Source: Flavobacterium sp.
Lineage (GTDB): Bacteria; Bacteroidota; Bacteroidia; Flavobacteriales; Flavobacteriaceae
Assembly (NCBI GenBank): GCA_027484725.1
Contig: JAIXSK010000021.1
Location: 62,001 to 126,000 of the forward strand
Direction: 5' to 3'
DNA length: 64,000 nt
In this document: in pieces, positions 35,199 to 43,606 of the stretch
How positions within the stretch are numbered: the stretch's first letter is position 1
Layout: the number at the start of each line of letters is the position of its first letter
Translations under genes and position numbers: made by a program
Notes under the pieces: generated by a model
Told to the model about the DNA's origin: nothing
Databases searched by the model: none
What the model saw: only the letters and a program-made list of their open reading frames with translations

Positions 35199-36422
35199 TT
35201 ATTTTCTGAAAATTTCTACCGGATCTACCCCAGCCGCTTTTTTAGCCGGAATATAGCCCGCAAAAAAGGTAATGACCAATCCGATGAGTACGCCCTGAAT
35301 AAATTTAATCAGTTCATAATCAATCGGAAAATAACCAATATCGCCGCCCACATAAACACGTTTGAGCAGCGCAACGAGAATCAGCGCCAAAAGAACACCG
35401 CCCATAACGCCCATGATGCCGATAGAAACTGCTTGAGTGACAAAGATTCTAATCACATCTTTTCCTTTAAATCCCATGGCTTTCAAGATGGCAATGTCAT
35501 TGATTTTTTGTGAAACGGTCATGTTCAAGATATTGTAAATGCCAAAACCCGCTACTATGAGAATAGTGAGCGATACAAAAGTGATGATGATTTTTCGCAT
35601 TTTATTCGCTGCCATAAAAGTGGCGTTACTTTGCTTCCATCCTTCGGCTTTATATTGGGTCAATCTTTGAATTTTTTGGGCGATTTCTTCAGCTTTTTCA
35701 GGGTCTTGAATATTCACATTGATGTCTGTAATATAGCTTGTACCTTCTTGCAGTAATTGCTGAGCACTGTTGATGTTGATGTACGATTTACTTTTGTCTG
35801 TATTAGAATTATTGGTTTTAAAAATACCGACAATTTTAAAGGTTTTGTTCACACCGCGCGAAGAAGTTAAATTCAGATTGTCATTCACCGTTAAGCTCAT
35901 TTTTTGGGCAATTCCGCAGCCAATGACAATTCCGTTCGGGTTTGATTTAAGCAAATCATATGCGCCTTCAACCATAAATGATTTGATGTCAAACATTTCC
36001 TGTGCCTGCTCGGGTTTAATGCCCACTGATAAGCCCGAAATTTGCGATTTTCCGTTGTTATAAAACACACTTGAACTTACTTGCGGTGTAACAACCTTCA
36101 CTTCGGGAATACTTTGGATGCTGGCCATGACTTGATTTGGATTGATGATGGTATTGTTCACCGGAACAATTTTCGGATTCACAATCACCGGAACCGACGA
36201 ATTATTTTTAATAAGCGGCTGACTGATTTCATCGTCTTTATATACGCGAATATGCGCCATTGATTTAAAAATAGCCGCACTTGAACTTCGGTCAAAACCA
36301 GCCAGTAAACTGTTCATGAAAATATATATAGACATACCTAAAACCACTCCTAAAACGGCTACCACTGTGAGTTTTTTGTTTGATAAAATATAGGTTTTGG
36401 CAATGGCCGAATTGATCTCCAT
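35199..36422 (-). CDS. ABC transporter permease, FtsX/MacB family
   Basis: 407 residues: one N-terminal helix (TVVAVLGVVLGMSIYIFMNSLLAGF), a large periplasmic MacB-PCD domain (~45-275) and three C-terminal helices (IIITFVSLTILIVAGFGIYNILNMTV, VTQAVSIGIMGVMGGVLLALILVALL, FIQGVLIGLVITFFAGYIPAKKAAGVDPVEIFRK). This is the mechanotransmitter topology. It works with the ATPase downstream and the HlyD-type adaptor upstream (2-nt gap) in efflux or in moving a lipophilic substrate across the envelope. Confidence 0.93.
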   Translation of the reverse strand: MEINSAIAKTYILSNKKLTVVAVLGVVLGMSIYIFMNSLLAGFDRSSSAAIFKSMAHIRVYKDDEISQPLIKNNSSVPVIVNPKIVPVNNTIINPNQVMASIQSIPEVKVVTPQVSSSVFYNNGKSQISGLSVGIKPEQAQEMFDIKSFMVEGAYDLLKSNPNGIVIGCGIAQKMSLTVNDNLNLTSSRGVNKTFKIVGIFKTNNSNTDKSKSYININSAQQLLQEGTSYITDINVNIQDPEKAEEIAQKIQRLTQYKAEGWKQSNATFMAANKMRKIIITFVSLTILIVAGFGIYNILNMTVSQKINDIAILKAMGFKGKDVIRIFVTQAVSIGIMGVMGGVLLALILVALLKRVYVGGDIGYFPIDYELIKFIQGVLIGLVITFFAGYIPAKKAAGVDPVEIFRK

Positions 36423-36424
36423 AC

Positions 36425-37510
36425 TTAGGGTTTTAAAGGTAACAAGATGCTGTTTTCATCCAATCCTGAGCGCACTTCAACATACGCTGTAGAAACAATG
36501 CCGGTTTTGATCACTAAAGGTTTGTCCTGTCCTTTGAGGTTGACTTTATTTCCGTAATCTAGATAGCTTCTCGGAATAAGCAGCGCGTGTTTTTTTTGTG
36601 CCACCAAAACATTGGCTTCGAGTTGTGTACCAAACAAAGCTTGATGTAAAGTTTCTTCAAAAGTGGCTTTGCAAATAAACGATTGGGACGCAGCGTCAAA
36701 AGCCGACAAAATTTCAGCTATGTGCGCCAAATAGACCTTCTCTTTGTGGGTATTGAGTTTGACATACACTTTTTGGCCGAGTTTGATTTTTCCGATGCTG
36801 TTCTCATCTACATTGAGTACCGCTTGAATTTTCTGGGCGTTTCCGATAGTGGCCACCACATCGCCTTTGCGGACAAAATCACCATTATTTTTGAACTTCT
36901 TAATCACAACGCCGCTTTCGGTTACTGTGATTTTGTTGTAATCTTCTAAAATTTGACTGTTTTTTAGTTGGCCTTGTGAGGTGATTTGTTGTTGTTTGGC
37001 TTGTTGCAACACTTGTGCGTATTGTTTTTTGAGTGATTGCCAATTGGCCCATGAATTCTTTGCGGCCAGTTGCGCGTTTTCATATTCAACCCGAGAACCA
37101 ATGTTGCTTTGCTGCAAACGTTCATAACGATCAGCTTGTTTTTTATCTTGCAAGTATTTGTTTTCTGCGGCCTGAATACTTTGCTCCAAGGCCAAAAGTG
37201 CTGGCGCATAAGGGGTGATATTTTGCTGGGCAATCAGCCATTGTTCGCGCGCGGTTTGGGTATTGATTTGGTTTGATTTGTTGTCTACTCTTGCCAGAAC
37301 ACTGCCTTTTTGAACAGTATCTCCGGCTTCAAATGTAAGTTGGGTGAGCACGCCGTCGGTTTGTACCACCAAGTTGTAGGCATCGTCCCATTCTAGTTGT
37401 CCTGAGGCAAACACAAGTTCTTGAATGTCTTGATATTTTGGATGAATTTCTTCATTCTTTCCGCAAGAGCACACAATCAGTACAATAATTAAAAAACTAA
37501 TTCTTTTCAT
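36425..37510 (-). CDS. HlyD/MacA-type periplasmic adaptor lipoprotein
   Basis: 361 residues. The N-terminus RISFLIIVLIVCSCGKNEE has a lipobox-like VCSC (Cys about 16). There follow a barrel-sandwich half (DGVLTQLTFEAGDTVQKGSVLARVD), a long coiled-coil hairpin (~85-165, rich in Q/A/K/E), the second lipoyl half (GVVIKKFKNNGDFVRKGDVVATIG) and a beta-barrel domain. It bridges the FtsX-type permease to an outer-membrane channel, not encoded in this operon. The start overlaps the tetR stop by 14 nt. Confidence 0.92.
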   Translation of the reverse strand: MKRISFLIIVLIVCSCGKNEEIHPKYQDIQELVFASGQLEWDDAYNLVVQTDGVLTQLTFEAGDTVQKGSVLARVDNKSNQINTQTAREQWLIAQQNITPYAPALLALEQSIQAAENKYLQDKKQADRYERLQQSNIGSRVEYENAQLAAKNSWANWQSLKKQYAQVLQQAKQQQITSQGQLKNSQILEDYNKITVTESGVVIKKFKNNGDFVRKGDVVATIGNAQKIQAVLNVDENSIGKIKLGQKVYVKLNTHKEKVYLAHIAEILSAFDAASQSFICKATFEETLHQALFGTQLEANVLVAQKKHALLIPRSYLDYGNKVNLKGQDKPLVIKTGIVSTAYVEVRSGLDENSILLPLKP

Positions 37511-38090
37511 GGGTCAATAAGTTGATATTGATTTGCATCAGAGCATTGCCCTGCGCTACTAAATTCAGTTGAAATTTTGAAATCTTCCATTTAAGCATCA
37601 TCAGTCGAAAACTACCCATAATAATATGAACAATATCTGGTGTAGGTATATCGGCATTGATTTCGTTACTCAGCTTTGCTTGTTCAATAATACCGCTGAT
37701 GATTTGTACTTTATAGTTGATGATTTTGAACATTGCTTGGTAGATTTTCTCGGTTTCATCAAACAAACCTTCTGATAAAATAGCTACGATAAAATGCGGA
37801 TTTTGATTAAAATAAGTAAACTGACTATTGAATAACTGGCTTAATTTTTCAGTGGGTTTGGCCGATGAATAGGCAATTTCATTCAGTCTTTGTTGGATGT
37901 TTTGATCTAAATATTCCAGAAAATAAACAATGATGTCTTCTTTGTTTTTAAAATGACGATACAAAGCGCTTTCTGAAAATCTCATTTCGGCTGCGAGATT
38001 TTTGGTGGTGAGTCCTTTTACGCCTTTTTCCAGGAGTAATTTACCCGCCGCTTGAATGATTTCTAACTGTCTTTGTGAGGTTTGGTCCAT
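37497..38090 (-). CDS. TetR/AcrR family transcriptional regulator
   Basis: 197 residues. The N-terminal HTH reads GKLLLEKGVKGLTTKNLAAEMRFSESALYRHFKNKEDIIVYFLEYL, standard for TetR. The C-terminal ligand domain is helical. It is the first gene of the efflux operon and very likely represses it through the palindrome at 38105-38118, just upstream of its start codon. Confidence 0.93.
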   Translation of the reverse strand: MDQTSQRQLEIIQAAGKLLLEKGVKGLTTKNLAAEMRFSESALYRHFKNKEDIIVYFLEYLDQNIQQRLNEIAYSSAKPTEKLSQLFNSQFTYFNQNPHFIVAILSEGLFDETEKIYQAMFKIINYKVQIISGIIEQAKLSNEINADIPTPDIVHIIMGSFRLMMLKWKISKFQLNLVAQGNALMQININLLTHEKN

Positions 38091-38104
38091 TTAAAAAATA
38101 AGTT

Positions 38105-38129
38105 AGTGAATATTCACTCTGCAAATGTA
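38105..38129 (-). promoter_or_regulatory. tetR operator and -7 promoter element
   Basis: A perfect 14-bp palindrome AGTGAATATTCACT (38105-38118) lies 15 bp before the tetR start. Immediately upstream on the minus strand is TACATTTG (38129-38122), a full TANNTTTG match. A repressor bound here would cover the transcription start, consistent with autoregulation. Confidence 0.75.
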
Positions 38130-38132
38130 TTC

Positions 38133-38158
38133 AAAAAAACCAACAGAAAAACTGCTGG
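38133..38158 (-). terminator. Intrinsic terminator of the PrpE operon
   Basis: On the minus strand CCAGCAG (complement of 38151-38157) pairs with CTGTTGG (complement of 38139-38145) with one G-U pair across a 5-T loop, followed by TTTTTTT. It is right after the prpE stop and overlaps the upstream side of the tetR promoter. Confidence 0.65.
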
Positions 38159-38166
38159 CTTTAAAT

Positions 38167-40068
38167 TTATTTTATTTGGTTTTTTACGGCTGTGTAATGT
38201 GTATATGCATCTTGAATTTCGCCAATAATCGCCTCGTCATCAATGGTTGATGGAACTTGAAAACCTACTCTGTCCATAATGCTTCTGAGTAATTTGCGCA
38301 ATATCTTCCCAGAACGTGTTTTGGGTAATCGCTGCACCACTATTACATTTCTCATTGAGGCCACCGCCCCTATTTGCTGACGAACCAACTGAACAATTTC
38401 TTGTTCTAATTGAAAATGTTCTTTTTGAACGCCTGATTTCGTTACTACCAGCGCAAACGGAACTTGTCCTTTGAGTTCATCGTTGATACCAATCACCGCG
38501 CATTCAGCTACTGATTCGTGTTGGGCTACAATTTCTTCCATTTCTGCAGTTGATAACCGATGTCCGGCTACATTGATCACATCGTCTACCCTACCGGTAA
38601 TGTACAAATAACCTTCTGCGTCTTTGTATCCGCCATCGCCCGAGAAATAATAGCCCGGAAATTTATGTAAATAACCAGATTCAAATCTGGGTTGATCGTT
38701 CCACAAACCCATGAGTGTACCCGGTGGTAAAGGCAAAGCAATTACTACATAACCTTCTTCTCCGGCCGGAAGTTCTTGCCCGTTTTCATCAAAAATGCGA
38801 ATGTCATAACCAGCCACCGCTTTTCCGGCTGAACCGGGTTTTACTACAGCATCTTCAATGCCTTTCATAATGGATATCATTGGCCAGCCAGATTCGGTTT
38901 GCCACCAATGATCTACTGCCGTCACCGGAATGTGTTGTTGGTACCATTCTAAAGTAGCTACATCGCAGCGTTCACCGGCCAAAAACTGGGTGCGCAAACA
39001 GCTTAAATCATATTGTTTGATGAAGTCTCCGTTCGGATCTTCTTTTTTTATGGCTCTAATGGCAGTAGGCGCAGTAAACATAATGCTTACCTGATGTTCA
39101 GCAATCAATCTCCAAAAAGTGGAAGCATCGGGGGTTTTAATGGGTTTGCCTTCAAAAATAACGCTGGTGTTTCTGTGTATGAGTGGTCCGTAGACAATAA
39201 AACTATGCCCGACTACCCAACCTACATCTGAGGCAGCCCAGAATACTTCGCCCGGTTTTGCTCCGTAAATATATTTCATCGAATATTGCAAAGCAACCGC
39301 ATAACCACCGTGGTCGCGCACAATACCTTTGGGTTTTCCGGTGGTTCCTGAAGTGTATAATACATAAAGCGGATGCGTTGATGCTACCGGAACACAGGCA
39401 GCTTCTTCTGAGCCATATACTAAGGCGTCATAATCAACATCATATTTTTTGAACGGAATTTTTGCTCCGAGTTTTCGGTTGAGAATCACCACATTTTGCG
39501 GTTTGTGTTCAGCCAATTCAATGGCTTCGTCTACAAGCGGTTTATAGGCAATCAAACGGTCAATTTCAATACCTGAGGATGCGGTAATAATTACTTTGGG
39601 TTGACAGTCTTCAATGCGGATCGCGAGTTCGTGCGGTGCAAATCCGCCAAAAACCACCGAATGTGTTACGCCAATACGTGCGCAAGCCAACATAGCAAAG
39701 GCGGCTTGCGGAATCATCGGCATGTAAATGACTGCGGTATCGCCTTTTTCGAGCCCGAGTGATAAAAGCCCACCGGCCAATCGGGCCACTTCTGACTTAA
39801 CTTCGTTAAAAGTGTATTTTTTGATGGTTTGTGTAACCGGTGAATCGTAAATAAAGGCAATTTGTTCGCCATAACCATCTTGGATATGCTTGTCGAGTGC
39901 TAAATATCCCACGTTGATTAGTCCGTCAGAATACCACTGCGGATAACCGTCTTGATTTTGTGAAATGATATTGGTGGGTGGTGCAAACCACTCTACTGAT
40001 TGTGCTTGTTCGGCCCAGAAACTTTCTGGGTTTTGTATGCTGTTTTGATAAAATTCTGTGTATTTCAT
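38167..40068 (-). CDS. prpE: Propionyl-CoA synthetase (PrpE-like acyl-CoA synthetase)
   Basis: Starting at ATG 40068 gives 633 residues, MKYTEFYQNSIQNPESFWAEQAQSVEW, which closely follows the E. coli PrpE start (SFSEFYQRSINEPEQFWAEQA). The longer frame begins inside the preceding regulator and is rejected. It has LYTSGTTGKPKGIVRDHGGYAVAL, ASDVGWVVGHSFIVYGPL, DHWWQTESGWP, ITGRVDDVINVAGHRLSTAEMEE and LPKTRSGKILRKLL. It activates propionate or another short acid to the CoA ester. Last gene of the sensor-kinase/regulator operon; 5-nt gap after the response regulator. Confidence 0.93.
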   Translation of the reverse strand: MKYTEFYQNSIQNPESFWAEQAQSVEWFAPPTNIISQNQDGYPQWYSDGLINVGYLALDKHIQDGYGEQIAFIYDSPVTQTIKKYTFNEVKSEVARLAGGLLSLGLEKGDTAVIYMPMIPQAAFAMLACARIGVTHSVVFGGFAPHELAIRIEDCQPKVIITASSGIEIDRLIAYKPLVDEAIELAEHKPQNVVILNRKLGAKIPFKKYDVDYDALVYGSEEAACVPVASTHPLYVLYTSGTTGKPKGIVRDHGGYAVALQYSMKYIYGAKPGEVFWAASDVGWVVGHSFIVYGPLIHRNTSVIFEGKPIKTPDASTFWRLIAEHQVSIMFTAPTAIRAIKKEDPNGDFIKQYDLSCLRTQFLAGERCDVATLEWYQQHIPVTAVDHWWQTESGWPMISIMKGIEDAVVKPGSAGKAVAGYDIRIFDENGQELPAGEEGYVVIALPLPPGTLMGLWNDQPRFESGYLHKFPGYYFSGDGGYKDAEGYLYITGRVDDVINVAGHRLSTAEMEEIVAQHESVAECAVIGINDELKGQVPFALVVTKSGVQKEHFQLEQEIVQLVRQQIGAVASMRNVIVVQRLPKTRSGKILRKLLRSIMDRVGFQVPSTIDDEAIIGEIQDAYTHYTAVKNQIK

Positions 40069-40073
40069 TTTTG

Positions 40074-40436
40074 TTATTGTAATAATTCTTGAACCTGATC
40101 TATTAATTTTTTGACCGAAAAAGGTTTGGTCATGTAGGTATCGGCACCCAATTGCAGGCCTTTTTCGATATCGCTTTCTTTGTTTTTGGCCGATAAAAAA
40201 ATCACTTTGCAATGTTTGAGTTGCGGTTGTTCTTTGACATACTCAATGGTTGCATACCCATCTACATTAGGCATCATAATATCTAAGATAATCAAATGCG
40301 GTGTCTGTACTTCAAGAATATCAATAGCTTCTTTTCCGTCACGGGCAATAAAAACTTCATAACCACTTTTTCGAAAAGTGTATTCTAAAGACATGACAAT
40401 GTTGGGTTCGTCGTCTACAATCAGGATTTTTTTCAT
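40074..40436 (-). CDS. Single-domain response regulator
   Basis: 120 residues, only a receiver domain: acidic pair DDE (8-10), phospho-acceptor D52 (LIILDIMMPNVDG), conserved Ser/Thr (FLSAKNK) and K104 (YMTKPF). There is no DNA-binding output, so it must act by protein contact or as a phosphate sink. It lies 3 nt after the symporter-histidine kinase, its probable partner. Confidence 0.95.
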   Translation of the reverse strand: MKKILIVDDEPNIVMSLEYTFRKSGYEVFIARDGKEAIDILEVQTPHLIILDIMMPNVDGYATIEYVKEQPQLKHCKVIFLSAKNKESDIEKGLQLGADTYMTKPFSVKKLIDQVQELLQ

Positions 40437-40439
40437 GTT

Positions 40440-43127
40440 CTAGTTTGTGTGTTTGTTTTTAGGAATATGAACGGTAAATACAACGCCGTTTTGTGTGTTT
40501 TCGGCCCAGATTTTACCCTGGTGAGCTTCAACAATTTGTTTGGTAATGGCCAATCCCAAACCACTGCCGATGGGCTTTTTGATGTTTTGATTTTGCGCTT
40601 GATAAAACTTGTCAAAAATGGCTTCGAGTTCATCTTCGGCAATGTTTTTTCCGTTGTTAGAAACTTGAATTTGAATTTGATTTTGTATTTCACTTGCCTT
40701 CAGTTCTATCCAACCATTGCAGAATTTAATCGCGTTTGAAATCAGGTTGTTGATGACTTGAATCAGTCGCTCTTCATCATAAAAAGCTTGGTTGACCGAT
40801 GCGTCGAGGTTCATTTTAAAATCAATTTGATGATGGTTCATCAGTTGTTGTAAAGGTTGTATGGCTTTTTGAATGGTTTGCGGCAACTGATATTCTGCCA
40901 GGTGAATATGCTGTTTTCCGGTTTCAAATTTTTCTAAGTCTAAGATTTTATCAATGAGTCTGTTGAGCCGGTCTGACTCTGAAATGATGTTTTGAAGAAA
41001 CTGTTTTTTGAGCTCTTCGGGAATGTCTTCATCGTCGTGTAAAATCTCGCTCGCAGCTCTAATCGCAGTTATTGGCGTGCGCAATTCATGGGTAACCGTA
41101 TCAAGGAATTCATCTTTTTGACGGTCTTTTTTAAGCAATTGATTGTTGGCGTTTTTGAGTTGCTCAGAGATTTTTTCAAGTTCTTTTGAGGTGGCAACGA
41201 GTTGCTTGTTGACTGAAATGTTTTCTTGCGATTCTTCAAGAATGCGCAGAACTTCAGGCAAACTTATTTTGTCTTCTTTGGTTACGCCTTCAATGAGAAT
41301 TTTTGAAGATGCAGTACCAATGTGACCCGTGAGTAAATTCTCGGCAAACTTGATCAAACGCGCATCGGCCATGAGCGCATCGTTGGGCACGTTGTATTTG
41401 AGCCTGAAAATTTTGAGTGCACGTTGGGTTCGTTCCTCACCCAAAAACCGAAGCAATACTTTTTCAATGTCTTTGATATAAGCAGTTCCTTTCCAAACAA
41501 AGGCATTTTCATGATGGTTGATGTAACGGTCAATATCTACATAAATTTCGGCGTAGTTGCGCTCGCGATAGTCACCTTTAAAACTCACAGAAACAATTAA
41601 ATAAGTAAGGGTATTAAAAAGTAAACTCCAAAATAAAGCATGCGGTACCGGTTCAAAAATATTCAAACCAAAAAGTGCAAAAGGTTTGAGCAAACCGTCG
41701 CCCGAAATTCCGTTCAGGATAAAAGAATTTCCGGCTTCAATTGAACTGAAAAAATACGGAAAAATCAATGTGTAAAAGCAAACCAGCATACCAATTGCAA
41801 TTCCTGCCATGGCTCCTTTAAGCGCACCGCGTTTCCAGAAAATAGCACCAAAAAAAGAAGGCCCTAATTGTGCAATGATCACAAATGAAATCATTCCGAC
41901 AGATACCAGCGAGAATTTAACCAAGAAATATCGGTAAAAGAGATAACCCAAAATAATCAAAGAAAAAATCCCGATTTGTCGGATGCGCAAAATTTGCTCG
42001 TTGTTTTTGGTCTGTGTGGCTTCGTTGAATGCACCTAAAAAACCATACGGAATGAGCAAATTGTTGCTGAGCATGGTGGCTAAGGTTATGGATGACACTA
42101 CAATCATGGAAATAGCTGCCGAAAATCCGCCCAAGAAAACCAAAATGGTCATAAAATGATTGTGGTGCAGTTGCGGAATGAGTAGCGAAAACATATCTGA
42201 GTTCACTGCTTGATTGCGAAAAATAATGTTTCCGCCCCAAGCAATAGGAAAGACAAACAAATTGAACAACAATAAATACAACGGAAAAAACCAAATGGCA
42301 GTTCTGACATGTTTCTCGCGGTGATTCTCAACGACTGACATGTGGAATTGTCTGGGCAATACAAAAATTGCCAGCAAAGACAATACGCAGAACATAAGCC
42401 AATTCATGGCGCCTTCAAGGCCGTGAACGGTGTTTTTTTCGTGAAAGCCCGGCAACAAGGAAGCTTTTTGATAAATATCGTCAAAGCCATCAAATACAAA
42501 AAAGGTTACGTAAACGCCCAATATGATAAAGAAAATCAACTTAATGGCTGATTCGAATGCTACGGCTGTCACAATTCCGCGGCGTTTTTCAGATGCATCG
42601 GCATAACGAGTACCATAGAATGTCGCAAATATGGCCAAGATAATTGCGACATAAGCCGAAGTGTCTAAAACAATATTGCCGCTGTCTTTGGTTTGGGTAA
42701 CTATGTGAAAGGTTTCAGAAATGGCTTTGATTTGCAATCCGATGTAAGGCAAAATAGCCATGAGGACCAATATCGTGATGAGCGCACCCAAAGCTCGACT
42801 GTTGCCATATCTAAGCGAAATAAAATCAGCAATGCTTGAAATTTTATTGACCCTAGAAATGCGAATAATTTTTTTGAGCAAAACCATCCAAGCCGGAAAA
42901 ATAATCACCGGACCTAAATAAATCGGGATGTAATTCAATCCGGAGTTGGCGGCCACTCCAATACTTCCGTAATAGGTCCAGGTGGTACAATAAACGGCTA
43001 AAGACAGCGAGTAAACATAAGCATTGCTGGTCCATTTAGAGTTTTCTTTTTTCTCGGCCCATTGTGCTACCCAAAAAAGCATAGCCAAATACAAAATCAA
43101 TATGATCAAGATGCCTAGATTACTCAT
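40440..43127 (-). CDS. Sodium:solute symporter-histidine kinase fusion (CbrA-like)
   Basis: 895 residues. Residues 1-~510 are an SLC5/SSS-type symporter with about 13 helices (YGSIGVAANSGLNYIPIYLGP, FHMSVVENH). A linker (~515-640) leads to a coiled coil and a HisKA domain (EFLDTVTHELRTPITAIRA) with N, G boxes NNLISNAIKFCNG and IGSGLGLAITKQI. This transporter-kinase plan is that of CbrA and related carbon sensors. Being in one operon with PrpE suggests it senses or takes up short-chain carboxylates. The start overlaps the stop of the small upstream gene by 8 nt. Confidence 0.93.
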   Translation of the reverse strand: MSNLGILIILILYLAMLFWVAQWAEKKENSKWTSNAYVYSLSLAVYCTTWTYYGSIGVAANSGLNYIPIYLGPVIIFPAWMVLLKKIIRISRVNKISSIADFISLRYGNSRALGALITILVLMAILPYIGLQIKAISETFHIVTQTKDSGNIVLDTSAYVAIILAIFATFYGTRYADASEKRRGIVTAVAFESAIKLIFFIILGVYVTFFVFDGFDDIYQKASLLPGFHEKNTVHGLEGAMNWLMFCVLSLLAIFVLPRQFHMSVVENHREKHVRTAIWFFPLYLLLFNLFVFPIAWGGNIIFRNQAVNSDMFSLLIPQLHHNHFMTILVFLGGFSAAISMIVVSSITLATMLSNNLLIPYGFLGAFNEATQTKNNEQILRIRQIGIFSLIILGYLFYRYFLVKFSLVSVGMISFVIIAQLGPSFFGAIFWKRGALKGAMAGIAIGMLVCFYTLIFPYFFSSIEAGNSFILNGISGDGLLKPFALFGLNIFEPVPHALFWSLLFNTLTYLIVSVSFKGDYRERNYAEIYVDIDRYINHHENAFVWKGTAYIKDIEKVLLRFLGEERTQRALKIFRLKYNVPNDALMADARLIKFAENLLTGHIGTASSKILIEGVTKEDKISLPEVLRILEESQENISVNKQLVATSKELEKISEQLKNANNQLLKKDRQKDEFLDTVTHELRTPITAIRAASEILHDDEDIPEELKKQFLQNIISESDRLNRLIDKILDLEKFETGKQHIHLAEYQLPQTIQKAIQPLQQLMNHHQIDFKMNLDASVNQAFYDEERLIQVINNLISNAIKFCNGWIELKASEIQNQIQIQVSNNGKNIAEDELEAIFDKFYQAQNQNIKKPIGSGLGLAITKQIVEAHQGKIWAENTQNGVVFTVHIPKNKHTN

Positions 43128-43314
43128 TGTATTTTAGCATGATGATGAGTGATACAATGGCTGAAGCTGCCCATACTGAAAACACATAAAACAAAATCTT
43201 CGGTAAACCAAAAATCGCTGCTTCTGAATTAAAAATCAGCAGCAACGGCAGGTTAAACGCCAGAGCCAAAATCAGGCTCATGAGTACAAGTTTTTGTAAA
43301 TGTCTTTTCTTCAT
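43120..43314 (-). CDS. Small membrane protein, 64 aa
   Basis: Two predicted membrane helices (LVLMSLILALAFNLPLLLIF and ILFYVFSVWAASAIVSLIIMLKY) and a basic start MKKRHLQK. It overlaps the symporter-kinase start by 8 nt, as small partner subunits of SSS transporters often do. Exact family not identified. Confidence 0.75.
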   Translation of the reverse strand: MKKRHLQKLVLMSLILALAFNLPLLLIFNSEAAIFGLPKILFYVFSVWAASAIVSLIIMLKYNE

Positions 43315-43320
43315 GGGTTA

Positions 43321-43354
43321 AAAAAAGGTACACACCCCAAAAGAGTGTGCACCT
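43321..43354 (-). terminator. Intrinsic terminator after the MHS transporter operon
   Basis: AGGTACACAC (43326-43335) pairs with GTGTGCACCT (43345-43354) with one A-C mismatch around a 9-nt loop. On the minus strand it is followed by a T-run (complement of the A-run at 43321-43326). It separates the porin-transporter unit from the symporter-kinase unit. Confidence 0.7.
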
Positions 43355-43366
43355 AAAAGTATAAAA

Positions 43367-43594
43367 TTAATGTTTAGCATCGTCATATTCACCCATCAGA
43401 GCATAATATCCGAAGGTGCCTAAACCAGAGACAATGAGCGGAGTTAAGATGAATAAGATGATGATGCCAAATACCAAGTCTTCTTGTTTGCCGGTTTCAA
43501 ATTTGGGTAAACCAAATTTAAAAATGCAGAAATATGCGGCGGCTATTGCGCAGGCAATCCAAATCATGCCTAAGATGCGTTTTAACTGATTCAT
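43367..43594 (-). CDS. Small membrane protein downstream of the MHS transporter (DUF6814-like)
   Basis: 75 residues with two helices (ILGMIWIACAIAAAYFCIFKF and IIILFILTPLIVSGLGTFGYYAL) and an acidic tail. I recall DUF6814-type proteins next to MHS transporters in Bacteroidota; the name is from memory. It starts 12 nt after the transporter stop, so it is probably an accessory subunit. Confidence 0.7.
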   Translation of the reverse strand: MNQLKRILGMIWIACAIAAAYFCIFKFGLPKFETGKQEDLVFGIIILFILTPLIVSGLGTFGYYALMGEYDDAKH

Positions 43595-43606
43595 GATGTT
43601 TTTGTT

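Noticed and set aside
40068..40212. Longer 681-aa start for the PrpE-like protein
   Set aside because: The extra 48 residues lie within the response regulator gene in another frame; ATG at 40068 gives the PrpE-like N-terminus.
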